A stretch of DNA of 64,000 nucleotides from an uncultured Flavobacteriaceae bacterium (GCA_937944485.1 CALDYU010000014.1:96902-160901); one strand, 5' to 3'; positions 47,650 to 57,534 are shown, numbered from the stretch's first letter. The notes: generated by a model from the letters alone, not told the origin. Numbers and translations: made by a program.

Positions 47650-48270
47650 GTGAGCAACGCATTTTTTTTTACTCGGATACAATATGAATCAGGCGATTGG
47701 GATGTTGATCAACGCATGCCTTCCAATTTATTGAATTCCTTGGTAGAGTATACCACACTTGCCATTGATGAGCAAGAACATATTGTTGCCCTATCGAGTG
47801 ATGCTATTTTTCAAGCACCCTTTTGTTATCTTTCTGGTCATAAGTTAGTACAGTTCACAAAGAAAGAACGAGAGAATTTTGAAAAGTATGTCAACAATGG
47901 AGGCTTTGTTTTTGTAGATGATTGTAATCATGATATTGACGGACTTTTTGCTAAATCTTTTGAACGGCAAATGGAAGCTATTTTTGGTGCTGAAGCATTA
48001 CAAAAAATCCCCAATGACCATGAGCTTTATAGTGCCTTTTTCACTTTTGATGATGGGCCGCCAACAACTTCGCAAGAATTGAATGGATGGGGTGATGATT
48101 TAGTGCATGATTACTTAAAAGCTATAGAGGTTAACGGCAGAATAGGGGTTTTGTACAGCAATAAAGACTATGGTTGTGAATGGGATTATGATTTTAGAAA
48201 TAAGCGGTGGTATAAAATAGATAATACACGTTTTGGGATAAATATTGTTATGTATGCACTTACATCGTAA
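47650..48270 (+). CDS. DUF4159-type protein
   Basis: 206 residues from a GTG start (47650); no ATG fits. It matches the DUF4159 pattern, which has a class-I glutamine amidotransferase-like fold without a known reaction: FFFTRIQYESGDWDVD at the start, the loop NGGFVFVDDCNHDIDG, and a C-terminal DYDFRNKRWYKID. Twelve bases separate it from the MoxR gene. It is the first gene of a conserved-looking group (DUF4159, MoxR, DUF58, BatA-like, DUF4175-like, membrane protein) common in Bacteroidetes. Function is unknown; a role in envelope or protein-complex assembly is inferred only from the MoxR neighbour. Confidence 0.82.
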   Translation: MSNAFFFTRIQYESGDWDVDQRMPSNLLNSLVEYTTLAIDEQEHIVALSSDAIFQAPFCYLSGHKLVQFTKKERENFEKYVNNGGFVFVDDCNHDIDGLFAKSFERQMEAIFGAEALQKIPNDHELYSAFFTFDDGPPTTSQELNGWGDDLVHDYLKAIEVNGRIGVLYSNKDYGCEWDYDFRNKRWYKIDNTRFGINIVMYALTS

Positions 48271-48282
48271 ACTTTAATAGGA

Positions 48283-49284
48283 ATGAATAAAGACTTAGTT
48301 GAGTTAAAAGAAGAGATTGAGATACTAACAAGTAAGCTGAGAGCATTAAAATTAGAAATGGCCAAAATTATTGTTGGTCAAGAAGAGGCTATTGAGCATA
48401 TCTTAATCGCTTTATTGTCAAAAGGACATGCTTTACTTGAAGGAGTACCCGGACTCGCAAAAACACTAATGGTTAAGACCTTAGCACAGACCGTTGATCT
48501 TAAATTTAAAAGAATACAATTTACACCTGATTTGATGCCCTCCGATATTATTGGAACAGAAATTTTAGAAGAGGATCAAGTCACAGGAAAGAAGGTATTT
48601 GCATTTAAAAAAGGACCCGTTTTTGCCAATATAGTTTTGGCTGATGAAATAAACCGAACCCCTCCTAAAACTCAAGCCGCCCTATTAGAGGCTATGCAAG
48701 AATTTGAAGTTACCTATTCAGGAAAAACGCATCCTATTGAAAAACCATTTTTTATTCTAGCAACACAAAACCCTATTGAACAAGCGGGTACTTTTCCATT
48801 GCCAGAAGCGCAGCAAGATCGATTCTTGTTATATATTAAAATCAGCTATCCGTCTGCCATAGAAGAAAATGAGATATTAAAGCGTACTACTAAAACTCAA
48901 AAAGAACAGGTAAAGCGTATACTCTCTGACAAAGAAATATTGACACTTCAAGAACTTGTACTTGATGTCCCCATAAGCGATGTGTTGATTGATTTGGTCG
49001 CACGATGGGTTAGGGCCACAAGGCCAGCAGAGACTTCGAATGGTTTTGTTAAAGAATGGGTGAATTGGGGTGCAGGACCAAGGGCTGGTCAGGCGTTGAT
49101 TTTAACAGCTAAGGCAAGGGCATTACAAGAAGGTCGAATGGCAGTTACCTATGATGATTTAAAACAATTGGCATATCCAGTATTGCGTCACCGCATTATA
49201 GTAAATTTTAAGGCAGAAGCAGAAGGTATTACAGCAGATGATGTAACCAAACGATTGTTAGAAGATATTAAATTGTCATCCTAA
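48283..49284 (+). CDS. MoxR-family AAA+ ATPase
   Basis: 333 residues. Walker A is GVPGLAKT at 54-61, Walker B and sensor region read VLADEINRTPPKTQAALLEAMQ, and ATQNPIEQAGTFPLPEAQQDRF is the MoxR signature. MoxR ATPases act as chaperones for assembling or activating complexes and usually pair with DUF58 and VWA proteins, as here. The next gene starts 10 bases on. Family and operon context are secure; the client is not known. Confidence 0.95.
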   Translation: MNKDLVELKEEIEILTSKLRALKLEMAKIIVGQEEAIEHILIALLSKGHALLEGVPGLAKTLMVKTLAQTVDLKFKRIQFTPDLMPSDIIGTEILEEDQVTGKKVFAFKKGPVFANIVLADEINRTPPKTQAALLEAMQEFEVTYSGKTHPIEKPFFILATQNPIEQAGTFPLPEAQQDRFLLYIKISYPSAIEENEILKRTTKTQKEQVKRILSDKEILTLQELVLDVPISDVLIDLVARWVRATRPAETSNGFVKEWVNWGAGPRAGQALILTAKARALQEGRMAVTYDDLKQLAYPVLRHRIIVNFKAEAEGITADDVTKRLLEDIKLSS

Positions 49285-49294
49285 ATAGGTACAG

Positions 49295-50191
49295 GTGAAA
49301 GAAGATTATACCAGACTTTTACAGCCGGATATTATCAATAGCCTTTCTGGGCTTTCATTGATAGCGAGAGTCATGGTAGAAGGATATTTATCTGGTTTAA
49401 ATGCAAGTAGACGCGTAGGTACCGGGATGGAATTTAGTCAGTACAGAGCCTACGAACCAGGAGACGATTTAAGGCTTTTAGATTGGAAAATGTTGGCGCG
49501 ATCAGGAAGACACTACGTCAAACAATCTGAGCTTGATACGCATATTACGGTTAAATTTATTTTAGATGCCAGTAAATCAATGTTGCATACAGAAACTGGT
49601 ATTTCTAAATTGGAGTATGCTAAAGTAGTGATAGCTGTATTAGCTAAAATAGCTCAAAATCAAGGCGATAAAATTGGTTTGTTTGCTATGAATGATCAGA
49701 ACTTGAAGACCGTTCTTCCAGTTTTACATAAGCAACAATACTCTCGTTTTGCACATGAATTGATTCAAGTTAATGGTGCAGGCAAATGGCCTTCAACTAC
49801 CACAAAGCTTGATAAATTTCACGATAGAAGTCGGAAAGAATTGTTATTGTTTATTACTGATTTTTACGAAGATAGTAGCGAATTAACGCAGACTATTACA
49901 AGTTTGAAAACTCCGAAAAATGAGCTTGTGGTAATTCAAATAATGGGTGCAAAAGAACTTGAATTTAATTACAATGGCTATTTGGTTTTTGAAGATTTAG
50001 AAACGAAAAACAAAGTTAAAGTGAATGCTAAAGCAGCAAAAAGGGGTTATTTGAATGCGCTTCAAGAAAATATAAATAATACTCGTAATACTTTATTCTC
50101 AGAGGGTATTGCCCATCACCTATTTAAATTAGATGACCCTATTGCTGAAACCATAAGCCTATTTTTAAAACAAAGAAGATACTTGATGTAA
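49295..50191 (+). CDS. DUF58 protein (VWA-like)
   Basis: 298 residues from the GTG at 49295. The DUF58 hallmark is the segment SQYRAYEPGDDLRLLDWKM. A VWA-like fold follows with the metal-site motif DASKS in FILDASKSM. It lies 10 bases after the MoxR gene, and its stop codon is directly followed by the start of the BatA-like gene with no gap. MoxR and DUF58 proteins are known partners. No membrane segment is evident, so it is probably cytoplasmic or membrane-attached through its neighbours. Confidence 0.92.
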   Translation: MKEDYTRLLQPDIINSLSGLSLIARVMVEGYLSGLNASRRVGTGMEFSQYRAYEPGDDLRLLDWKMLARSGRHYVKQSELDTHITVKFILDASKSMLHTETGISKLEYAKVVIAVLAKIAQNQGDKIGLFAMNDQNLKTVLPVLHKQQYSRFAHELIQVNGAGKWPSTTTKLDKFHDRSRKELLLFITDFYEDSSELTQTITSLKTPKNELVVIQIMGAKELEFNYNGYLVFEDLETKNKVKVNAKAAKRGYLNALQENINNTRNTLFSEGIAHHLFKLDDPIAETISLFLKQRRYLM

Positions 50192-51478
50192 ATGAGCTTT
50201 GCGAATGTATCATATTTATGGGGGGTATTGGGAATATTAATTCCCATTGCCATTCATTTATGGAACCGAAAAAAAGTGATTACTATAAAAGTAGGAAGTA
50301 TCAAATTATTGCAAGCATCAGAACCAAAACAAAGTAGTAGTATCAAAATCAATGAATGGTTGCTTTTATGTCTAAGAATATTGACCATTTTACTACTAGC
50401 ATTGCTATTGTCTGAACCAAGTATTTCGATTACAGAGAAACCTTCGCGAATCAGTTATGTTGTTGCCCCAAGTTTAATTACTGATGATGCCTTTAAAACT
50501 ATTTTAGATACCCTTCCTTCTGAAGATACACGTTTGTTGGCAGATGGATTTCCCTTGTTGAAAGATCATGAAAAGACAGCGATTACGACGGTTCCTAAGT
50601 ACTGGCAACTTGCACAAAAGATGCATGCAATTCCTTCAGATAGTATCGTTGTTTTTTCTAAGGGATATCTAAGCGGTATTCATGGTAAAAGACCAGCGAT
50701 ACGAGCCAATACGAAGTGGGTTAACCTTGAAATGAATGCGAAGATTGAAAAGGTATTGGGTGCACGTCTGAATCCGACTTATATTGAACTATTAAAAATT
50801 AATAGTTCTGAAAGCCTACTAAGTTTTAATGCAGATAGTATTTCATTAAAAAATCAAAATACCCTTAATGAAAATAAAGATAGTATGCTTGTGAATACAG
50901 GCAGTTCGCAAGAATGGATCCACATTCAAAAGAGTGAACCGATTCGAATAGGTTTTGTTCAAAAAGATAGTTTAGTTAACCAAATCAAATACCTAAAGGC
51001 TGCCTTTCGAACCATTGCCAAATTCTTAAAAAGACCCATAGAAATGAATTATTTCGACGATATGGACTCAATATCTTATGAAGATTTAAATGCCCTAGTA
51101 GCTCTTGATAAGAATGTTCCAGCAACTAAAGATATTCCGATAATTGCCTATAAAAAGAATTTGTACGCTAATGAATTAATTGAGCAAGGGTCGCGTCGGA
51201 ATTTATATTTCATTACCGCAGTCTTAAATAGCGAGAATGTTATTAGAGAACAATTGGCTCAAAAATTATTAAAAATATTAAATCAAGATCAGGCATTAGA
51301 TGCTATTGTTTCAAAATATGATAATCGTGTAGTAGCCGAAAAAGAATTACAACCATTATTTAAAAAAGATAAAGTTCAATTTCAAATCGCCCGGATACCC
51401 TTAAATTTTTGGTTGTGGATGACCTTAATATTAGTGGTTATTGGGGAGCGGATAATAGCAAGTTCAAGAAAACAATGA
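50192..51478 (+). CDS. BatA-like membrane protein
   Basis: 428 residues. The N-terminal BatA domain has two membrane segments (SYLWGVLGILIPIAIHLW and LLLCLRILTILLLALLLSE) separated by a short basic loop, the usual arrangement. An extracytoplasmic region of about 320 residues follows and the C-terminus has another membrane helix (FWLWMTLILVVIGERI). Start codon abuts the DUF58 stop; its own stop overlaps the next start (ATGA). It probably anchors the MoxR/DUF58 complex at the membrane. No VWA metal motif is visible in its periplasmic part. Confidence 0.85.
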   Translation: MSFANVSYLWGVLGILIPIAIHLWNRKKVITIKVGSIKLLQASEPKQSSSIKINEWLLLCLRILTILLLALLLSEPSISITEKPSRISYVVAPSLITDDAFKTILDTLPSEDTRLLADGFPLLKDHEKTAITTVPKYWQLAQKMHAIPSDSIVVFSKGYLSGIHGKRPAIRANTKWVNLEMNAKIEKVLGARLNPTYIELLKINSSESLLSFNADSISLKNQNTLNENKDSMLVNTGSSQEWIHIQKSEPIRIGFVQKDSLVNQIKYLKAAFRTIAKFLKRPIEMNYFDDMDSISYEDLNALVALDKNVPATKDIPIIAYKKNLYANELIEQGSRRNLYFITAVLNSENVIREQLAQKLLKILNQDQALDAIVSKYDNRVVAEKELQPLFKKDKVQFQIARIPLNFWLWMTLILVVIGERIIASSRKQ

Positions 51479-53703
51479 ACAATACTGGGTTACATATACT
51501 TCGCAGTTTTCAAAAACGTTGGCAGTTTCTCCTTGTTTTAGAAGTATTCTTGTATGCTCTGGGGATAGCTAGTTTAAGTTATGTGTTAAGTCAAAACTGG
51601 ATTATTACTACGCTACTCTTTATAACACTAAGCCTGTTACTCCTCGCTTTTAAAAAACCGTGGGGAGTGTCTCAGAAGAAAGTGTCAAGATACTTAGATG
51701 AGCATAGTAAAAGTCTAGAATACAGTACAGAACTTTTACTATCGCCTAAAGAAGAACTTTCTAGAATAGCCCAGCTACAAAGCCATAAGATAGAAGAACA
51801 ACTTGAAAAAATTATCAGTAAAATAAAGCCTAAAGTTGCATTAAAAAGAGCGTTTGGTTTTTTTTTCATACTTGTTATGCTTGCTTCTTTATGTCACTAT
51901 TTTGGACATTCTACATCGTTTCTTAATATTCCGAAAAATGATTCCCCACAAGAACTAATTACTTTCATACCGTTAGATTCGACCTTAACAAAAGAAGAAC
52001 CTCCTCGTATTACATCACAAAACCTAACAATACAGTATCCGATGTACTCGAAAGTCGCTGTGCATAAAACCACCAAGATGAATATCAAGGCTTTAGAAGG
52101 CACTAAATTGTATTGGAACATAGTTTTTGATCGGGCAGTAGAAGGCGTTTTTTTTGATAATGGAACTTCTGAGATTAGTATGAGGCGAAATGGCGACACC
52201 TATGGCGCAAGTACGGAATTGTCAGGATCATTTTTCTACAATTTCAGATTTACGGCTGACAATGGTACTTCATACAGTTCTGAATTGTATGCGGTTGAAT
52301 CAATTAAGGATGAAGCCCCTTTAATTGAAGTTAAAGGATTAAAGAAATTTACCCAATTCGATGTTACAGATGAGAAAAAAATAAGTTTTCAATCCACTTT
52401 TTCAGATGATTATGGAATTGTTGATGCCTATGTTATTGCGACAGTTACCAAAGGAGAAGGCGAATCGGTTAAATTTAGAGAGGAACATATTCCCTTTGAT
52501 TCTCGATGGAGTAGTGGAGCCAAGGAGCTTAAACTAGACAAGGTCATAGCATTAGAAAGCTTAAAAATGGTGCCAGGTGACGAGCTTTATTTTTACATAG
52601 AAGCTGTTGACTCAAAGCAACCTCGTGCAAACAGAGTGCGAAGTGAAACTTATTTTGCTGTTATTCGTGACACCCTAGATGGTCAGTTTGCTGTCGAAGG
52701 GACTATGGCGGCTGATCTAATGCCTGATTATTTTAGAAGTCAACGTCAACTCATTATTGATACCGAGAAGTTGATCGCAACTAAAAGTCAAATATCTAAA
52801 ACGGCATTTAATTTCACGAGTAACGAACTTGGCTATGACCAAAAAGCCTTGCGTTTAAAATATGGTGAGTTTATGGGTGATGAAGCTGAATCAGGTGTAC
52901 AAGTAAGCCAAACTGCTGCCGCAGAAGAAAGTAGCGAAAATAGTGATCAAGACCCTCTTGAAGATTATACACATGATCACGATGGTAGTAATGAACACAA
53001 TTTAGTAGATCACGACCACGAAGAAGAATCGCCTTCAGAAGAAGAAAATGAAGATCCGTTAGAAGCTTATGTTCATAATCATGAAGACCCTGAGGCTTCT
53101 ACTTTGTTTGCGCAATCCTTAAAAAGTAAACTCAGGCAGGCCATGGCAGAAATGTGGGATGCCGAACTACATCTTAGATTATATAAGCCTGAAAATTCAT
53201 TAGCCTATCAGTACCGAGCCTTGAAATTAATTCAAGAAATTAAGAATAGTGCAAGAATATATGTACATCGTATTGGTTTTGACCCACCTCCTATAAAAGA
53301 AGACAAACGATTGACTGGAGATTTAGAAGAGGTTATTACCCGTCAAAGAACAAAACAGGCTAAAAAGTCGGATGAGTTTATGGCTATGCGAAAATCAGTG
53401 ACGCGTTTAGCAGCATTATTATCAAAGAAGATAGTCATCACGAGCCAAGATAGATCCCTGTTTAAAGAAGCAGGTAACGAATTAGCCATTTTGGCGCTAA
53501 AAAATCCAGGGAATCACTTGAGTACCTTACAAGGATTAAAGTGGCTCTCAGAGGGCAAACAGAACTCGTTTGAATCTCTTCGAAAAATACAAGCCGGATT
53601 ATTAAAAGCGCTACCTCCATTAGAAATAAATCCTTCACAAAACAATGCTTATAGAAGTGAAATCAACGAAATGATGCTTAAAGAACTACTTAATAATGAA
53701 TAA
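51475..53703 (+). CDS. DUF4175-like membrane protein with acidic, His-rich segment
   Basis: 742 residues from the ATG at 51475, which overlaps the stop of the BatA-like gene by four bases; an upstream in-frame start at 51409 would lie deep in that gene. Three N-terminal membrane helices (about 20-60 and 125-145) are followed by a large extracytoplasmic region with Ig-like parts and helices, as in DUF4175 proteins of such operons. An acidic His-rich stretch at about 490-542 (YTHDHDG, DHDHEEE, VHNHEDPE) could bind metal ions. It overlaps the next gene by eight bases. Function is unknown. Confidence 0.75.
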   Translation: MNNTGLHILRSFQKRWQFLLVLEVFLYALGIASLSYVLSQNWIITTLLFITLSLLLLAFKKPWGVSQKKVSRYLDEHSKSLEYSTELLLSPKEELSRIAQLQSHKIEEQLEKIISKIKPKVALKRAFGFFFILVMLASLCHYFGHSTSFLNIPKNDSPQELITFIPLDSTLTKEEPPRITSQNLTIQYPMYSKVAVHKTTKMNIKALEGTKLYWNIVFDRAVEGVFFDNGTSEISMRRNGDTYGASTELSGSFFYNFRFTADNGTSYSSELYAVESIKDEAPLIEVKGLKKFTQFDVTDEKKISFQSTFSDDYGIVDAYVIATVTKGEGESVKFREEHIPFDSRWSSGAKELKLDKVIALESLKMVPGDELYFYIEAVDSKQPRANRVRSETYFAVIRDTLDGQFAVEGTMAADLMPDYFRSQRQLIIDTEKLIATKSQISKTAFNFTSNELGYDQKALRLKYGEFMGDEAESGVQVSQTAAAEESSENSDQDPLEDYTHDHDGSNEHNLVDHDHEEESPSEEENEDPLEAYVHNHEDPEASTLFAQSLKSKLRQAMAEMWDAELHLRLYKPENSLAYQYRALKLIQEIKNSARIYVHRIGFDPPPIKEDKRLTGDLEEVITRQRTKQAKKSDEFMAMRKSVTRLAALLSKKIVITSQDRSLFKEAGNELAILALKNPGNHLSTLQGLKWLSEGKQNSFESLRKIQAGLLKALPPLEINPSQNNAYRSEINEMMLKELLNNE

Positions 53704-55450
53704 AATTTCGTTTTTTCAAAATGAATCCTTCATCTGGCCTGTAATTTCCATTGCATTGATCATTTGGGCGATTTATGTTTGGAAAGAATGGAATACGTCG
53801 CGTAAATTCCACAGGTATATTAATGCCTTTGTTGCTCTTATTAGTATTATGGCGATGACCATGTTGGCTTTGAAACCTATTCATGAAGTACTACTTCAAG
53901 AAAAGGGTGCAGTCGTATTAACTAAAGGCTATGATCAAATTCAATTAGATAGTTTGTTAAGTGAGAAAGAAGGTCTTCAAGTAATACACTATCAAGAAAA
54001 TAAACCCCTAGGTGATGCTCCGTCGGCTTATACAAGCATCTATATTTTAGGTAATGGTATTCAACCTTTTGATTTTTGGCAATTCGAAAATCAATCTGTG
54101 ATGTATCTCGGAGGGCATGCTCCTAAAGGGATAATTCAATTAAAGTATTCAAAAGAAAATAAAACAGGAGAATATCTTACAGTTACTGGGAAATATAAAA
54201 GGGATGCAAAATCTGCAAAGCTGGTGCTACAAAATGATTTCGGTGAAGGCCTTGATTCGGTCGCTTTGAATAATGATACAGCACAATCTTTCAAGCTTGA
54301 AGCACCTATAAAAGCAGAAGGTAGCTTTGTTTTTGAGTTACTTGAGAAAGATAGCCTCGGAGCTTTGATTAATCGCCATCAGGTGCCTTTTGAAGCTCAG
54401 GCTCCTAAATTATTGAAAGTGCTAATAATGAATAGTGCACCTAATTTTGAAACAAAATACCTTAAAAACTATTTAGCCGATATGGGGCATGCCGTAACCT
54501 ATAGAACGCAACTGACTCAAGAGAGATATAAGTTCGAATACTTGAATACAAAAGCGACGCCCATTTATACCTTAAGAGAAAATAATTTAGCTAATTACAA
54601 CCTTCTTATCATAGATGCGAATTCCATCCAACGCTTGTCTAGAAATGGTCGTTCTGCGATTGAAAATACTATTAAAAATAAGGGGCTAGGGGTATTTATA
54701 CAACCAGAATCTAGTATGTTTAAATCTGCTAAACGGCATTTAGGATTCCAATTTAGGCGCGATGGGGTTTCAAAAATAGTTATAAATGAATTTTTAAATC
54801 GAAAGGTAAATAAGTTCCCCTTTCAATTTATAGATGCTGGTGAATTGGAAGTAGTTCATGAAAATTCAAATGTGATATTGGCTGCGTATAAAAGAGTACG
54901 CAACGGAAGAATTGGCACCAGCCTTATTCAAAACACCTATCAATGGCAATTGGAAGGAAAAACGCAAGAATATCGAAAATTTTGGAAAAACATAATAAAT
55001 GCTCTTTCAAGACGGGAATCAAACAAAACAATTTGGAAATTTGCTAACGCCATTCCTCAAATTAATGAACCACTTGAATTTCAATTGAATACCCAAACGA
55101 AACCTGTAAATTTGCAAAACCTTGATGGTCATACTATCGCCCTGAAAAGGAATGTTGATCTACTGCATTTATGGTCTGGAAAAATATACCCGAGCAACTT
55201 TGGCTGGAATGAACTTCATTTACAAGATGATGACACCCCGCAGAAGAAGTCTTATTTCGTATTTGATAGCATATCTTGGAAATCAGTACGCGAATACAAC
55301 AAGAAACAACGAAATCAATGGCACTTTTCGAAAGAAGTAAAAGGGAGTAAATTTACTACTAAGATTGCGATAGAAAGAATTTGGTTTTTTATAATCGCTA
55401 TTTTAGGTCTCGGCTATTTATGGCTGCAGCCTAAGTTGTTTCCAAATTAA
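53696..55450 (+). CDS. Large membrane protein with class-I GATase-like domain
   Basis: 584 residues. Two membrane helices lie at the N-terminus (VISIALIIWAIYVW and AFVALISIMAMTML) and one at the C-terminus (IWFFIIAILGLGYLW). The middle contains a Rossmann-like segment (LLKVLIMNSAPNFETKYLK...NLLIIDANSIQRLS...GLGVFIQPES) that looks like the amidotransferase-like fold found in BatA-type neighbours, without a catalytic Cys. It begins eight bases inside the preceding gene and ends the operon. Not assigned to a named family by me; role with MoxR and DUF58 is inferred from position. Confidence 0.72.
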   Translation: MNKISFFQNESFIWPVISIALIIWAIYVWKEWNTSRKFHRYINAFVALISIMAMTMLALKPIHEVLLQEKGAVVLTKGYDQIQLDSLLSEKEGLQVIHYQENKPLGDAPSAYTSIYILGNGIQPFDFWQFENQSVMYLGGHAPKGIIQLKYSKENKTGEYLTVTGKYKRDAKSAKLVLQNDFGEGLDSVALNNDTAQSFKLEAPIKAEGSFVFELLEKDSLGALINRHQVPFEAQAPKLLKVLIMNSAPNFETKYLKNYLADMGHAVTYRTQLTQERYKFEYLNTKATPIYTLRENNLANYNLLIIDANSIQRLSRNGRSAIENTIKNKGLGVFIQPESSMFKSAKRHLGFQFRRDGVSKIVINEFLNRKVNKFPFQFIDAGELEVVHENSNVILAAYKRVRNGRIGTSLIQNTYQWQLEGKTQEYRKFWKNIINALSRRESNKTIWKFANAIPQINEPLEFQLNTQTKPVNLQNLDGHTIALKRNVDLLHLWSGKIYPSNFGWNELHLQDDDTPQKKSYFVFDSISWKSVREYNKKQRNQWHFSKEVKGSKFTTKIAIERIWFFIIAILGLGYLWLQPKLFPN

Positions 55451-55544
55451 TTGATGGTTATTCCATGAAATTATTTCAACGGTTTTTGCATTTAATTAAC
55501 ACTAGAATTTAGAAAACAGCGTTAGCTTCGTAAGTTAAACTTAT

Positions 55545-56006
55545 GTGGTGTTGAAGAAACTTCTTATTGCTATGTTGTGGAGCGTATCTCCTTTCGGAGA
55601 AGCCAAAGTAGGTATTCCCTATGGTTTGGCTAATGGGGTTAACATATACCTTGTTTTCATAGCGTGCTTTGCAGCCAATGTTTTGGTTTTTCCTATAATG
55701 TATGTTTTTTTAGAGTATATAAATAGTTATTTGATGCGGTTGCGTTTCTATAAAAAAGCTGCAGTTTACGTAGCACGCAAGGCAAAAACAGGATCAGGTG
55801 ATAAAATAAAAAAATATGGTTTTTGGGGCTTGATATTTTTTGTAATGTTACCCATTCCAGGTACAGGTGTTTATGCTGGAAGCATAGCAAGCCATATTTT
55901 TAAAATGGAACGAAAAAGAGCATTTCTTGCCAATACCATCGGAATTTTTATTTCTTCTATAATCGTCTGGGTTGCAACCTTGCTTACAATGAAAGGTCTG
56001 GTATAA
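55545..56006 (+). CDS. Small multidrug export-like (PF06695-type) membrane protein
   Basis: 153 residues from a GTG (55545); GTG and TTG alternatives lie just after it. The protein has about four hydrophobic segments and the motifs SPFGEAKVGIPYGLANG near the N-terminus and VMLPIPGTGVYAGSIAS in the third. These match the putative small multidrug export family, whose members are poorly characterised and resemble half of a DedA-type transporter. It stands alone between the BatA operon and an unknown gene. The substrate is not predictable. Confidence 0.8.
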   Translation: MVLKKLLIAMLWSVSPFGEAKVGIPYGLANGVNIYLVFIACFAANVLVFPIMYVFLEYINSYLMRLRFYKKAAVYVARKAKTGSGDKIKKYGFWGLIFFVMLPIPGTGVYAGSIASHIFKMERKRAFLANTIGIFISSIIVWVATLLTMKGLV

Positions 56007-56060
56007 GGGCTTTGTTAATAAATCTTCAAAAAGAGTCTTTTTTCAAGGTAGTTCTCACGT

Positions 56061-56068
56061 TACTTTTG
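56061..56068 (+). promoter_or_regulatory. Candidate -7 box (TACTTTTG)
   Basis: TACTTTTG matches TAnnTTTG, 84 bases before the ATG of the unknown 125-residue protein. A T-rich stretch, not a clear TTG, lies at the -33 distance. Confidence 0.35.
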
Positions 56069-56151
56069 TGAACTTTTAATACCATAATTTGGGTTAAAGT
56101 TTTCGATTTTATGAGATGGTCATCTATTAAACAGAATTTTTTTGATTTTCT

Positions 56152-56529
56152 ATGAAAGTATTAGAAGTAGGAGATAAAATGTATAATGTAAAGCAAGATG
56201 GTTTTGGTGATTTTGCGCGATATACTTTTTCAGAAGTGACTGCCTTAACAAAAACCTTAGCCATATTGAAGAATGGGGTGCGCCTATTTAATCAGCCGAG
56301 GCCTTCATATATTATCGAAGATGTAGGGTATTGTGTGTCTCGTCAAAAGGGTGTTCATTGGCACTTGGTAACACTGGAAGCCATTCGAAATGCACAAATA
56401 GAAAACGAAAAAATAGCAGTGCACAATTGGTTTGAAGCCAAAACATTTAACCTGAAAGAAAAGCAATTTATTTATCGACAATTTAAAGCCCTAGAAGAAA
56501 AGACTTCTGAATTGCTTCAGGAAGTATGA
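56152..56529 (+). CDS. Conserved-looking protein of unknown function, 125 residues
   Basis: No family recognised. It is a soluble protein with an apparently mixed alpha/beta N-terminal half (VGDKMYNVKQDGFGDFARYTF) and a charged helical C-terminal half (FNLKEKQFIYRQFKALEEK). Its last 13 bases overlap the end of the convergent D-amino-acid transaminase gene. A promoter-like box lies at 56061. Codon use looks like that of its neighbours, which supports it as a real gene. Confidence 0.65.
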   Translation: MKVLEVGDKMYNVKQDGFGDFARYTFSEVTALTKTLAILKNGVRLFNQPRPSYIIEDVGYCVSRQKGVHWHLVTLEAIRNAQIENEKIAVHNWFEAKTFNLKEKQFIYRQFKALEEKTSELLQEV

Positions 56530-57374
56530 GTGTTTTTCAAATCGAGAAATAATCTTTGTAATTTTTGAGTCATTGCTGGCACTTCATTTTTAGGATAGAA
56601 ACAATGATTGTCGAAATAGCGAATGGAAGCAATCTGTGTTGACGTTCCTGTTAAAAAAGCTTCATCCATAGTATGAATTGCTCCAAAGTTTATAGCTTCT
56701 TCTATAAAAGGTATTTTTTCATCTCGACAAAGTTTCAAAACTATTTCACGGGTAATACCATTTAAGATGTTTCGGTCAGCAGGGTGGGTATAAATTGTAC
56801 CATCCTTAACAAAAAAGAGATTGGAATGCGAGCCTTCGGTCATTTTCCCATCACGATGAAAAACCGCTTCATGATGTCCTTTTGTAATAGCGAAATCATT
56901 AGCCATAACATTACCAAGTAATGAGGTCATTTTGATGTCGCAACGATGCCATCTGAAATCAGGCTGCGATATTACCGAAATAGTCGTATTATTTATTGGG
57001 GCTAAGGTGAATGGTATAGCGTACATCAGTAATGTTGGAACGGTATCTTTTGGAAAAGAATGTTTCCTTGGAGCAACACCCCTGGTTATCTGAATATAAA
57101 GAAGGCAGTCTTTCTCATCTAATTCAACAGCCTTTAATAACCTTTCTATTTTTTCATTTAACGTACTAACATCAAAGTTAATGTTTGTTTTTTTTAAGGA
57201 ACTTCTAAGCCTGATTAAATGCTCTTTTCCAAAGAAAAACTCCCCATTCATCTGAGCCATAACTTCATAAACGCCATCACCGAATAAAAAGCCACGATCG
57301 AATACAGAGATGCGGGCATCTTGCGCATTTATTAGGTTGCCATTGAGGTAAACTTTTTCAGGATAATTTGACAT
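56517..57374 (-). CDS. D-amino-acid transaminase (class IV PLP enzyme)
   Basis: 285 residues. The N-terminus has YLNGNLINAQDARISVFDRG and FLFGDGVYEVM of class-IV aminotransferases. The segment ITRGVAPRKHSFP and RWHRCDIKMTSLLG, with Lys148 as the PLP lysine, match the signature of D-alanine transaminases rather than branched-chain ones. These enzymes interconvert D-alanine and D-glutamate, supplying cell-wall D-amino acids. The final 13 bases overlap the end of the convergent 125-residue gene. A minus-strand TAnnTTTG box lies 41 bases upstream. D-amino acids could in principle also feed the NRPS cluster, but nothing in the sequence shows this. Confidence 0.87.
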   Translation of the reverse strand: MSNYPEKVYLNGNLINAQDARISVFDRGFLFGDGVYEVMAQMNGEFFFGKEHLIRLRSSLKKTNINFDVSTLNEKIERLLKAVELDEKDCLLYIQITRGVAPRKHSFPKDTVPTLLMYAIPFTLAPINNTTISVISQPDFRWHRCDIKMTSLLGNVMANDFAITKGHHEAVFHRDGKMTEGSHSNLFFVKDGTIYTHPADRNILNGITREIVLKLCRDEKIPFIEEAINFGAIHTMDEAFLTGTSTQIASIRYFDNHCFYPKNEVPAMTQKLQRLFLDLKNTHTS

Positions 57375-57415
57375 AAAAATTCAATTAAGCAATACAATAG
57401 TACTATTGATAAATT

Positions 57416-57423
57416 CAAAATTA
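57416..57423 (-). promoter_or_regulatory. Candidate -7 box for the D-amino-acid transaminase gene
   Basis: The minus strand reads TAATTTTG (TAnnTTTG) about 41 bases upstream of the ATG at 57374. The -33 element is not clear. Confidence 0.4.
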
Positions 57424-57534
57424 AAGACTAACTTAATAAAAATTATGACTAGTAATTATGTTGCGATTTTATGTAAGTATCATTAAATTATATGGACTTC
57501 AAATGTGTAAATTCTAGTAAATAAAAATTAGCCT

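Noticed and set aside
56028..56043. A-run/T-run palindrome after the small exporter gene
   Set aside because: It would need a loop of one base and contains almost no G-C pairs, so it cannot fold as a terminator.
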